From Symbiodinium natans (lineage: Eukaryota; Sar; Dinophyceae; Suessiales; Symbiodiniaceae), in the NCBI GenBank assembly GCA_905221605.1, contig CAJNDS010000373.1:1-64000 (forward strand): a DNA stretch of 64,000 nt, given 5' to 3'. Under the pieces are notes generated by a model. That model did no database searches and was not told the DNA's origin. It saw only the letters and a list, made by a program, of their open reading frames with translations. Both the position numbers and the translations under genes were made by a program. Below, one piece after another: positions 23,661-33,500 of this stretch (position 1 is its first letter; each line of letters opens with the position of its first letter).

Positions 23661-23814
23661 TTTGGGACAAAATCGAGCGGAAATCAGTGTATCAAAGGGG
23701 GGTCTAGGTTGTAAAGAATATGGAATATTAAAGCTGAGGCCTATTTAGGAAGTGTTCAGGTTTGACGAGCATTGGGTCCGCGCGGGGGGGGGGGGGAATG
23801 GGGAGCTGTCTGCA

Positions 23815-24165
23815 GGAAGTGTCTTCGCGACGCCACGTGTCTTCGCTTGTCTTCGGGAAGTGTCTTGCCCATGTGTCTTCGCGACGCCACGTGTCTTCGC
23901 GGGAGCTGTCTGCGGAAGGTGTCTTCGCTAGCCCACGTGTCTTCGCGACGCTGGGGGTCTTCACTTCTGGTAAAAGTGTCTTCTGACGCCCACGTGTCTT
24001 CAGACGGGATTCCCGACGCCACGTGTCTTCGCCGGGAATGTGTCACGTGTCTTCGCTGTCTGCGCCTGACATGTGTCTGCTGACGCCCATGTGTCTTCGC
24101 TGTTTGCTCTGGAGGGCCGGGGTCCTCAACCCCATGTGTCCTCAAAATGTGTCTTCGGTCTTCGG
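23815..24165. repeat. GC-rich minisatellite rich in CACGTG palindromes
   Basis: Degenerate repeat of GTGTCTTCGCGACGCCAC. The 6-bp palindrome CACGTG occurs at 23833, 23888, 23934, 23991, 24020 and 24044 (and once at 23347 in the neighbouring array). Minus-strand frames translating as SEDTW repeats are artefacts of the array. A run of G lies just upstream at about 23786-23798. Confidence 0.85.
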
Positions 24166-26611
24166 GCGAAATGTGCAACCCCCCAGGCGCCCGCAATGTA
24201 TTAAAACCAAGTTTAGTACCTACTCTTTATAATACATTACATACGCTTCATTCGCAATGAAGCAGGTATATGAGTCTTACTACTGACATAAGACGTGTGA
24301 GTGATTTTTTAAGATACCCGCAATGACACAGAGAATGCACCATTCTCTTCCTTCCTGACAACCATGAATGGCCGAGCCTGTGTTTGCTTTGCTTCCTTGA
24401 TGCTCCAGGCCCTCATCTTCACCCCCGGGTTTTAAGAGCCTTTCACGAAGCAACACCCTTTATTCGATCATGCTCTTTGCTTTCAGGAATCTGAGAGAAA
24501 AAAAAGGCAAGAAAAAACATGGGACCAAGGATTCCAAAAGTTCCAAAGTCCCTCGAATAAGGGCTATTCTCGAAGAAAGGATGTTTTTTCGCGAGCTTGC
24601 TCCCTAGAATGGGACTGTTCTGAAATAATTGGTGGAGGTGAAGAGGATGGTCTTCTGCAGAAATTAGGCAAAGAAGCAAAGCTAACAAAGGCTCGTCCAG
24701 TCATGGTTGTGCAAGTGTATCTGTTCAAGGGGGCTCTCCATTTACCGAAAAGAAGAAACTGATGATTAACGGACGGGGCCATGAACCGGACCTACGGGAC
24801 CAGGAATCCAATGATGAGGTCTTTGGTTGCGTGTCCCTGCAGAAAGCCATTCTTGATGCACCGTCAAGCTTCACGCTAGTAAAGCCTGAGCCCTCAATTT
24901 TAAGGTTGCAACTCTTCCACCAGACAAGGTGCCAAGTCGATTGCTGACCCGCTCAACGCCTTCTTAGGGCAAAGGTTCATAGTACATAGGTACGTGTAAG
25001 TAGGGTTAAAAAGGGGGTAGCTATGGTTAAAACCTTTTGTAGGGTACTTATTGACTGATAACCCTGAGTACCTATCAACCTTCAAGTAGATAGGGTTTAT
25101 TTAGGGTTTAGGTATGGTGGCAACATGCATTCCGGTACCAAATTCCCAAAATAGATAGGAGTAGGTAGACCCATGTGCTTGGCCCGTGCCCTGGACCCAG
25201 GCCTCGACCTGTTTGGAATTTTCGAATTTCAGATCCCATGGACTCAGGACATGGCCCCGTCCGTTCTGGATGCTTGGAAATTTCAAATTTTTGAACTTTT
25301 TGGAGTTTTTGCAATTTTGCAAAATTTGGCAGTGGAATGCATTGGGCCACCATGCATACATACATACATACATACATACATACATACATACATACATACA
25401 TACATACACATACAATGCCTGTTACGACTATATACCTTACACTAGACACATACCCTACGTGATCTGTTGTGTTTTGTCTGTTATATGTAATTACTGAGTT
25501 TTACTTCACGAAATAATATGCATGGCATTATCTCACAGTTCATATACTATATGTTGTATATTGCATCCCAACAATTTGATACAACTGCAAACTATGTACG
25601 GTATCTAATATTTGATGCTGTGTGTTGCATAAGATGTATTCTACACAAAACATATATACATATGTGGCAGGGATTTTTAGGGTTCATTTCGCTTAGCATC
25701 CGTAGTCATCATATATATACACTAATAAAAAATCATTTTTGCCTTATCACTTATTATATGCCTAAATACATCACGACAAACACTACTACTTGTTCAATAT
25801 ATGATTCTGAATTGGATTGCTTTTTTGTTGCTGAAGTCAGATTGTCTGCGACAATCCGCAGGAATCTATACCTGCAACTTCTGTTGGGTGAAAAAAAGTT
25901 TGCACAATCGCACGCACCTGACCACACCGTCAAGTTTCGGTAACTATGCACCGCATCTTAACTCCTCTGCTGCATCATGTTGTGCGTTCGTGCTTGGCTC
26001 CTCAGTTTGCTGCTGTCGTCTGAGCTAGACCCCATGTGCTGTGCAGCGAGGCAATCACGCTAGGGAGCTGCGGTAGAGCTCAGACCAGCCATCTCACACG
26101 TCACGCGTGGGAAGCCGCTGCGCGGTCTCATCCTCTTCAATCCTTTGTTAGGGTAGGGGTTCAGGGTTTAGGGTTGCTGGGTTAAGGGAAGTTCGTTGAC
26201 TATGGTTCATTCTTAAGAGCCCGGGCAAACTCTTAAATTTAAGGAGGTCTGGTTTAGGGTTTCGGGTTGCTGTAGAAGGAGCAGTGTGCTGCTGTAGGAT
26301 TCAGGTCTAGAGTTCCCTAAACCATACATCCTTAAGCTTCTGAGGAGCATCCAGGAGCCGAAGATAATGTCCATGCTCTCCATAAGTATCCAAGGATACC
26401 CAGTCCTGTCGAGTCCATTCTAGGAGTTATGCTAGGCCAATTTTGTTCCCTTTCGGTTGCCTCCTCATAGGTTTTATGGTTTAGGGTTTAAGGCACCGGC
26501 TTTTTTTTTTAGATCTGGGAACCTACATTAGGAAGGTTATAAGTTTCTTCTGACTTAGCTAGTTGATCGTATTGTTGAGGAGCGCGATGTGGAAACTACA
26601 ATAAAAACCTA
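24166..26611. other. A/T-rich intergenic DNA with scattered telomere-like words
   Basis: No gene recognised. Isolated TTTAGGG/CCCTAAA-like words appear at about 25090-25115 and become frequent from 26145 (GGGTTCAGGGTTTAGGG), grading into the satellite that starts near 26612. A (CATA)n tract is listed separately. Confidence 0.5.
25355..25414. repeat. (CATA)n microsatellite
   Basis: About 14 tandem CATA units, nearly perfect. Confidence 0.95.
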
Positions 26612-28814
26612 ATGCTCTTAACCCCGAGATCCCAGAAACCATAAACCTTAAAACCTAAACCCTGCAGTTAAATCCCTGGGGACCTGATGGCATCTTGAAG
26701 GCCTGCTTCGGCGTGGAGCTTGGGGCTTAGGCTTAGAGTTTAGTGATTCGAGCTTAGGGTTTAAATTTTAGGGTGCAGGGTTTCGGGTCTAGGGTTTTTG
26801 GAGTTTAGAGCTTAGGGTTTAGTGTGTTTTGTAAGGTACACCAAACCCTAACGTAGGAACCCTTAACCCTCTCTCCCGCTCGGCTGCGAGCATCCACAAA
26901 ATACTCTTAGCCTGAAAATCCTACGAGCCCTAAACCCTAAGCCCTAAGCCCTAGACCCTACAGCTAAATCCCTGGGGTCGTGATGGCCTCAACTTCGCCA
27001 TCGTTGTCAGCCTTGAAGGCCTCCTTCGGCGTGGAGTTTGGGGCTTAAGGCTTAAAGTTTAAGGATTCGGGCTTAGGGTTTAGAGATTAGGCTTTAAGGT
27101 TTCGGGTCTAGAGTTTTTGGGTGTAAAGGCTTTTGATGCGAAGTCCTTCTAGAGTCGCAAGGTTTAGGGTTTAGGGCTTAGGGTTCAGGGTGTTTTGTAA
27201 GGAACACCGGACCCTAACGTAGGAACCCTTAACCCTCTCTCCCGCTCGGCTGCGAGCATCCACAAAATGCTCTTAGCCCGAAAATCCTACGAGCCCTAAA
27301 CCCTAAGCCCTAAGCCCTGGACCCGACAGCTAAATCCCTGGGGTCGTAATGGCCTCAACTTCGCCATCGTCGGCCGTCTTGCAGGCCTCCTTCGGCGTGG
27401 AGCTTGGGGCTCAGGGCTTAGAGTTTAGGGATTCGGGCTTAGGGTTCAGAGTTTAAGGTTTCGGGTCTATGGTTTTTCGGTTAAGAGGCTTTTCATGCGA
27501 AGTCCTTCTAGAGTCGCAGGGTTTAGGGTTTAGGGTTGAGGGTTTAGAGCTTAGGGTTCAGGGTGTTTTGTAAGGAACACCGGACCCTAACGTAGGAACC
27601 CTTAACCCTCTCTCCCGCTCGGCTGCGAGCATCCACAAAATGCTCTTAGCCCGAAAATCCTACGGCCCTAAACCCTAAGCCCTAAGCCCTAGACCCTACA
27701 GCTAAATCCCTGGGGTCGTGATGGCCTCAACTTCGCCATCGTCGGCCGTCTTGCAGGCCTCCTTCGGCGTGGAGCTTGGGGCTCAGGGCTTAGAGTTTAG
27801 GGATTCGGGCTTAGGGTTCAGAGTTTAAGGTTTCGGGTCTATGGTTTTTCGGTTAAGAGGCTTTTCATGCGAAGTCCTTCTAGAGTCGCAGGGTTTAGGG
27901 TTTAGGGTTGAGGGTTTAGAGCTTAGGGTTCAGGGTGTTTTGTAAGGAACACCGGACCCTAACGTAGGAACCCTTAACCCTCTCTCCCGCTCGGCTGCGA
28001 GCATCCACAAAATGCTCTTAGCCCGAAAATCCTACGGACCCTAAACCCTAAGCCCTAAGCCCTAGACCCTACAGCTAAATCCCTGGGGTCGTGATGGCCT
28101 CAACTTCGCCATCGTCGGCCGTCTTGCAGGCCTCCTTCGGCGTGGAGCTTGGGGCTCAGGGCTTAGAGTTTAGGGATTCGGGCTTAGGGTTCAGAGTTTA
28201 AGGTTTCGGGTCTATGGTTTTTCGGTTTAGAGGCTTTTCATGCGAAGTCCTTCTAGAGTCGCAGGGTTTAGGGTTTAGGGTTGAGGGTTTAGAGCTTAGG
28301 GTTCAGGGTGTTTTGTAAGGAACACCGGACCCTAACGTAGGAACCCTTAACCCTCTCTCCCGCTCGGCTGCGAGCATCCACAAAATGCTCTTAGCCCGAA
28401 AATCCTACGGGCCCTAAACCCTAAGCCCTAAGCCCTAGACCCTACAGCTAAATCCCTGGGGTCGTGATGGCCTCAACTTCGCCATCGTCGGCCGTCTTGC
28501 AGGCCTCCTTCGGCGTGGAGCTTGGGAACGTAGGAACCCTTAACCCTCTCTCCCGCTCGGCTGCGAGCATCCACAACATGCTCTTAGCCCGAAAATCCTA
28601 CGAGCCCTAAACCCTAAGCCCTAAGCCCTAGACCCTACAGCTAAATCCCTGGGGTCGTGATGGCCTCAACTTCGCCATCGTCGGCCGTCTTGCAGGCCTC
28701 CTTCGGCGTGGAGCTTGGGAACGTAGGAACCCTTAACCCTCTCTCCCGCTCGGCTGCGAGCATCCACAACATGCTCTTAGCCCGAAAATCCTACGAGCCC
28801 TAAACCCTAAGCCC
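26612..28814. repeat. Telomere-like satellite, left part (unit about 372 bp)
   Basis: Tandem array. The anchor ACGTAGGAACCC occurs at 26851, 27217, 27590, 27962 and 28335 (spacings 366, 373, 372, 373), then at 28528 and 28721 (spacing 193, shortened units). Each full unit has a C-strand telomere-like block (CCCTAAACCCTAAGCCC), a unique GC-rich middle, and a G-strand block (TTAGGGTTCAG, GGGTTTAGGGTTTAGGG), so it contains both orientations of TTTAGGG-like repeats and can fold back on itself. The two short units lack the G-strand half. The first unit, from about 26612, is diverged. The array is interrupted at 28814 by the retrotransposon and resumes at 35782. Confidence 0.95.
28811..28814. other. 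Target-site duplication, left copy (GCCC)
   Basis: The 4 bases GCCC before the left LTR are repeated directly after the right LTR (35778-35781). Joining the flanks with one copy gives CCCTAAGCCCTAAGCCC, exactly the sequence in uninterrupted satellite units. Copia-type integrases usually leave 5 bp, so 4 is slightly unusual. Confidence 0.8.
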
Positions 28815-28923
28815 TGTCGGTAGCATCCTTGCCCCGCCTGGGGCATCATCATCGCTGCAGCCTTTTGGTCCTCGAGCATACGAGTTCCTGCGGACGTACT
28901 GACCTGGCTGGCTTGCGTTGACA
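28815..28923 (-). repeat. 3' LTR (109 bp)
   Basis: Identical base for base to 35669-35777. On the plus strand it starts TGTCGGTAGC and ends GCGTTGACA. It contains a small perfect hairpin, TGCCCC-GCCT-GGGGCA, at 28830-28845, possibly a structural or 3'-end-processing element (inference). No TATA box is evident. It is very short for an autonomous element. Confidence 0.95.
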
Positions 28924-28940
28924 CTCCTCTTTCTCTCTCC
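28924..28940 (-). promoter_or_regulatory. Polypurine tract (plus-strand primer)
   Basis: On the element's strand this is a 17-nt uninterrupted purine run (GGAGAGAGAAAGAGGAG) directly abutting the 3' LTR, exactly where reverse transcription needs its plus-strand primer. Confidence 0.85.
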
Positions 28941-28977
28941 AAAATTTTAGAGATGGGAAAAGGGGAGAGAGAAAGAG
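28926..28977. repeat. Perfect inverted repeat embedding the polypurine tract
   Basis: CTCTTTCTCTCTCC beside the LTR and GGAGAGAGAAAGAG at 28964-28977 are exact reverse complements (14 bp), separated by about 23 bases. In the element's RNA a pyrimidine tract upstream could pair with the polypurine tract. Confidence 0.75.
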
Positions 28978-29029
28978 AGATTACAGGTGTCATCAAAATG
29001 AGCAGCCATCTTTGTACGCAGAAGGCATC

Positions 29030-29608
29030 TCAGCCCTTCAGGGTACGGACTTCGCCAGTGCCGGGGATCTTAGATCCCGCTGGCTCACGCCATGCAATGG
29101 CACAGAGGTACGCCGCAAAATCTTCTACCTTGGCACTCTTGGAGCGATTGTCCAACACCCACGTCAGGTACTCGATGGTGCTTTTGTCGCCTTCATTGGC
29201 GAGCTCAGCGTAGCTTGCCTTTCGATCCTTCACCTTTGGCAAGGTGCACATGGTCTTGCCCCAGGTGGTCACACTGTCGATGCCTTCGGGCAAGGCCGTT
29301 TTGGCTGTTGTGGTCGGTGAGGTACCAGCTGGGGTAGCCAACATCTTCTTCTTCACACTGCTTACGTTGACTGTGGAAAGGTAACCTTTGGACTCCACCA
29401 GCTCAAAGGGACTGAGCTCATCGGACGGACAAACTCTCTTGCTGGCATCTGTCATGGCCCCTGGGACTGAGCCAGGCCCAGCCTCGTCAAGGAGAAGCGG
29501 ATTCTGGATGGTGATGTGTCCGTCCTGGGCCAGCCGATGAATCCACAACCTCAAGTTGCCGGTCTCTGGCAAGGTTACCTTGGAGAACGTGGAGGTCGAG
29601 GCAGACAT
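29030..29608 (-). CDS. Extra 3' ORF of the retrotransposon, unknown function
   Basis: 192 codons from a genuine ATG, in the same frame as pol but separated from the RNase H stop by 171 nt, ending 90 nt before the polypurine tract. No signal peptide or membrane segment is visible, so it is not an obvious envelope gene. The N-terminal 60 residues are polar with a NLRLWIHRLAQDGHI segment. Residues 106-175 look like a compact domain: WGKT at 116-119, LPKV at 123-126, then YAELANEG, a helix around STIEYLTWVLDN, and FAAYLCAIAW. I recall similar WGKT...LPK segments in many dinoflagellate hypothetical proteins (memory, not a search). A pyrimidine-rich TTTTCTTGGGGTCTTAG at about 29723-29739 (minus strand) could serve as a splice or trans-splice acceptor for a separate mRNA. 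Its role (integration accessory, RNA or nucleic-acid binding) is unknown. Confidence 0.75.
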   Translation of the reverse strand: MSASTSTFSKVTLPETGNLRLWIHRLAQDGHITIQNPLLLDEAGPGSVPGAMTDASKRVCPSDELSPFELVESKGYLSTVNVSSVKKKMLATPAGTSPTTTAKTALPEGIDSVTTWGKTMCTLPKVKDRKASYAELANEGDKSTIEYLTWVLDNRSKSAKVEDFAAYLCAIAWREPAGSKIPGTGEVRTLKG

Positions 29609-29779
29609 GCTTCGAAGCTCAGCACAGGGTCACACAAAGAAACTGGCTAGCTAGCTTGCACTCTCCTGAGAGATATGCTGCGCAGAGGTGGCTCCCTTGC
29701 ACCTACGCACACAACCCTAACACTAAGACCCCAAGAAAACACATACACGACAAAGTGAAACAGCGATCCTTATCAGATG

Positions 29780-30538
29780 TCACTCATACCTCCAAGGTGC
29801 GCCCTTAGAGGCCTTGAGGCGCTCTCGATTCGCCTTCTTGGTCTTCAGGATTTGGGCTTCAGGTGACAATTGATAGGTTCCTAGTTCGAGAATGGCTCGC
29901 AGCAGGTCTGCAGGGTCAGCCTTGTCTTTGGTCAGGGCATCGCAGATCATGAGTTCGGTCGGACACCATCGGACCTGGAGTCCTGCTCTCTCCATGCTTT
30001 GCTTGATAATGGCGATGTCAACGCAAACCCTCTTATCCTGAACACCGGACAATGAGGATAGGGTGTGCAGGTGATCATAGAGACTTTTACAATCAGTCAC
30101 CCCAACCAACTTCGTGGCACGGAGTTGAGGTTGGCAGGTCCGAAGGTCGAAGCTTCCTGCGCGGGCTTCGGCCAGAAGCAAACTCATCCACTCAGCGACG
30201 GCTGACACCGTGGAGAACGCCTGGGCTTCGCCTCCAAGTGTCGAGGGCACAACACGGTGCAGGCGAAAGGACTTCCAGTGAAAGGGGCTCCACTGCGCAG
30301 GTTTATTCTCTACGAGTTCGGGCCCGGTGAAGGCAAGGATATATCCAGCCTGTGTGCGATCCTCCTTGGCATTGCTCCAGGCTGCGTCACTGTGTGTGCA
30401 GATGCACAGCTGTTCAAAGGGAATGCTCTTAACCTTGATCTCGACACTTTGAAACTGGCGGGCTCTTTGAACCAATTGGTTTGCATACAGCAAGTCGGCA
30501 ACCCTGGGGCTGGGAAAGGACTGCTGAGACATGGAGAC
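29780..30538 (-). CDS. Retrotransposon RNase H
   Basis: The open frame follows directly after the in-frame TAA (30539-30541) that ends the RT segment; the first ATG is at 30532 (250 codons from there). It is the copia RNase H, which degrades the RNA strand of the RNA/DNA hybrid. From that ATG the catalytic acidic residues are all present: D49 (HSDAAW), E102 (GGEAQAF), D147 (VTDCKSLYD) and D198 (CDALTK). The segment before it (SQQSFPSPRVADLLYANQLV) is the RT-RNase H connection normally continuous with the upstream frame. It was probably part of one Pol polyprotein before the stop arose, or depends on readthrough. The C-terminus is a basic tail (KKANRERLKASKG). Confidence 0.9.
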   Translation of the reverse strand, partial: VSMSQQSFPSPRVADLLYANQLVQRARQFQSVEIKVKSIPFEQLCICTHSDAAWSNAKEDRTQAGYILAFTGPELVENKPAQWSPFHWKSFRLHRVVPSTLGGEAQAFSTVSAVAEWMSLLLAEARAGSFDLRTCQPQLRATKLVGVTDCKSLYDHLHTLSSLSGVQDKRVCVDIAIIKQSMERAGLQVRWCPTELMICDALTKDKADPADLLRAILELGTYQLSPEAQILKTKKANRERLKASKGAPWRYE

Positions 30539-33500
30539 TTAGTTTGAGGCACCGTTGAGGCCTCGCAAAGCTGAAAGTTCCCTCGCGGAAGCCGGCTCTT
30601 GCCTCTGTGCGGCGCGAGCCTTGGTGAGGGAAATGGGTCGGAGATGTTGCGCATACTCTTTCTGACTGTAGGTTATTTCATACGTCACAGGATCTTGGAC
30701 ATAGTTGACGCCGCAGAATTCTCCAGCCCCTATTCTCCACTTTCGGAAGGGGAAGCGAGCACGAAGCTTGCGCACAGCTTCCTCGTACGCCAAGCCTTCT
30801 CCACCGGTAATGGAGTCATCTACATGTGCTCCTAGTACTCCACTGAGTTCATGGCTCTTGGGCTCTCGGAAGTAATATACGCAGTTGTCAAATTGAGACC
30901 TCTCAAAACCCGCGGCTCGGGCTTCGGAATCAAAGGTTTCCCACCACCAAAAGGGGGCATCGTTTAACCCATAGACGTTCCCTGTCACCTCAATGACGTC
31001 AGAAGGGTTCAGGCCTGGAATGCCGCCTGGGGGCTGCCGAGCGTATAGGGGTCGGTATTTATGCTTGATAGCTCCGGCTTCTAGGAACGCGCCTTTGACA
31101 TCCCCTAAACACATGCGCCACCTTTTGGAAGCTAGGATTTGAAGCAAGAGGGCTCGAGAAAGCTGAGACATAGTCGGAGAGTGACACGCTCCGTCTGTGA
31201 CCTTGGTCCGAAAGTCTGGGTCCAGGTGGCCCTGCAGACACCAACGAGCTTTGATGCGCTGATCACCCTCCTCTACTTTCTCGGTGATGACAAAGCGGCT
31301 ACCAATGAAGCGATGCGGACACTCACGCTTAATCCTCTCAGCCTCAGCTCCCGTATGAACCTTTACTGCGGGCTTAGACAACATAGTGCACCACTCGCTA
31401 CCCTTAGCCTCTTCGATGCGTTCCTGAAGCTCCTCGGGATTACCTGTAGCTGGAAGTTCTTTTTGCAAACGTTTTTGGAGAAACCCGGCTAGAAGAACCT
31501 CACACTCAGGAGCCCGAGGGTGGTCAAGACGCCACTGAACCATAGTGTCCTGACAAAACAGCACTTCGCTGGCTTCCTCCTGAGATGCTGTAGGCTCTCT
31601 AGGGCTTTGTGTGTCGGGGGGCGCTAGAGGAACCTGTTCACTGTCTTGCGGGAGCAACTTTGGCAGCACTTCTTGAAGCATCTCGGAAACATCTTCTTGC
31701 AAAAACTCAGCTGGGCGGTGAAGCTCGAGCTCACTCGGGCGCTGCTTACCCCTGACCCGGGCACGGACAGGCGCATATGAAGATGGTTCAGGCACTTGCG
31801 TTGAGGCTCCACTGCTGGCGGGGGCAGCACAAGCCTGGGGCGCCTCGTCCCGAGCGGTCTCCCAAATTTGACCAGCCGTCTGTCCTGCTGGCATTTCAGC
31901 TGGCACGGCGCACTCTAAGGGATGCGCGGACGGAAGTGGCTGCGCTTGTTCTTCGGGACTAGGAGGAAAACTCTCGGAGGTGAGGTCAACCAGCTGGTTC
32001 TGGGGGAACTTACCTTTGTCTAGCAACTGGCGCATGCCTAACAGCTCTCTTCCTTCCGCGTCGATGGCCTCAGGCGGAGGCTGCTCTTCGCATGTGGCCG
32101 GTCTGAGTTGCTCAGGAGCGCAACGCAGTATGGATCGTCTGTGTGCAATCACGACATTTTGTCCGACCTTACCTAAAACCAAAGCCGGCCCATACCAGCG
32201 AAACCCTCTAATGATTTTACCTTTTTCGAGCTTTTGACTTCGCCAGTAGGCAACCCATTGGCCGGACTCAAAGTCACGTCGCAGACGAGGGCGGGCACGG
32301 AGTGCCTCACGCAGAGCCTTGTGGTCCTGCGCAGCAACAACAGCAGCTCGGGCTGCCTGACGGATGCGGTTCTGTGCTTCAACCACAGGCTCTGTCAACA
32401 CGGCATCATTGGCAATCGGAGACGGAGAGTCTTGCAACAGGTCACTAGGAATGCGGGGATTGCGGCCAAAAACAAACTGGTACGGTGATACTCCAGCCAT
32501 GTTAAGCATAGAGTTTTTGGACGCAACAGCTTGGATCAGGCACTCTTTCCACTCAGTCTCTGATCGCGGCTGAATTTCGGCAAGCACTTTGTTCAATACG
32601 GTCGCCAGCAGACCACCGTGCCTCTCGACTTTGCCTATTTGCCAATGTGCTTCGGCAGGCACGTGACAAACCCTAGTACCTTCATCTTCACAGGCCTGGC
32701 AAAGACTCTGACTGAGGTTGGGCTGCGACGGGTCAAGCACCAAGGTGTTGGGAACGCCAGCCCAGCTCAGCCAAAACTGGGCATATGCTTTGCGGATCAT
32801 GTCACCAGTCTCACGGCCCGATAGCGGAACAACTTGCTGAAAAGAACTCCCATAGTCAACGATGTTAAGGCACGGAACCTTAGACCCTGGAGCCCAACCC
32901 TGAAAGTACTTGACATCCATCCCAATACGGTCATTAAACCCTTCTGTGTGGGCCGGCTGAGCTGGTATTGCGTCGGATGGACGCTTGCTTGCCTCGCAAG
33001 TGGGGCAGGTGAAATCGTTTGCTCTGCGGAGAGCTTCGTCAGATGCACCACTGTTCTTAAGAACCCTGAGAAAGCTAGCTTTGGATGGGTGACCTAAGTT
33101 GTTATGAAGCTTTTTAAGGGAGAGGCCTATGGGATCTAAGGGGGATTCTTTGGCAGGTGGATGCCCAACAGCCATTGGCTCTGCAGCGACGTCGCTACCT
33201 AGGACCCTGTTTTCTGGGGCTCTTGGCAGCTCTCCAGCCAAGCATTCGAACCCAGAGAGGCTCACGCACTCGACGCAGTCATCTTCCTGCCAGAACGAAC
33301 ATAGGCACTCTCGAGGTTCACCTAGAGCTCCTTGTAGAAGGGTTCTGACAAAGTGGGGGGTACACTTACTGGCAACCTCACCATGCCTAAACCCTGCACA
33401 ACAAGAATCCTCAACTACTTGGAGGCTATGGTCACCCGGGAATCGGCGGCAAAGGTCCTTAAGACAAGGGGCATTAAGGACTAAACCGGTGGCTCTACTA

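Noticed and set aside
23153-24196. Minus-strand frames HTYIHTYI and SEDTWRREDT repeats
   Set aside because: Translations of the GTAT and GTGTCTTCGCGACGCCAC tandem arrays, not genes.
26612-28814. True chromosome end (telomere)
   Set aside because: Repeats are degenerate, occur in both orientations within a longer unit, and are flanked on both sides by other sequence.
29030-29608. ORF3 as a retroviral-type envelope gene
   Set aside because: Position fits but there is no signal peptide, transmembrane segment or cysteine/glycosylation pattern of an envelope protein.
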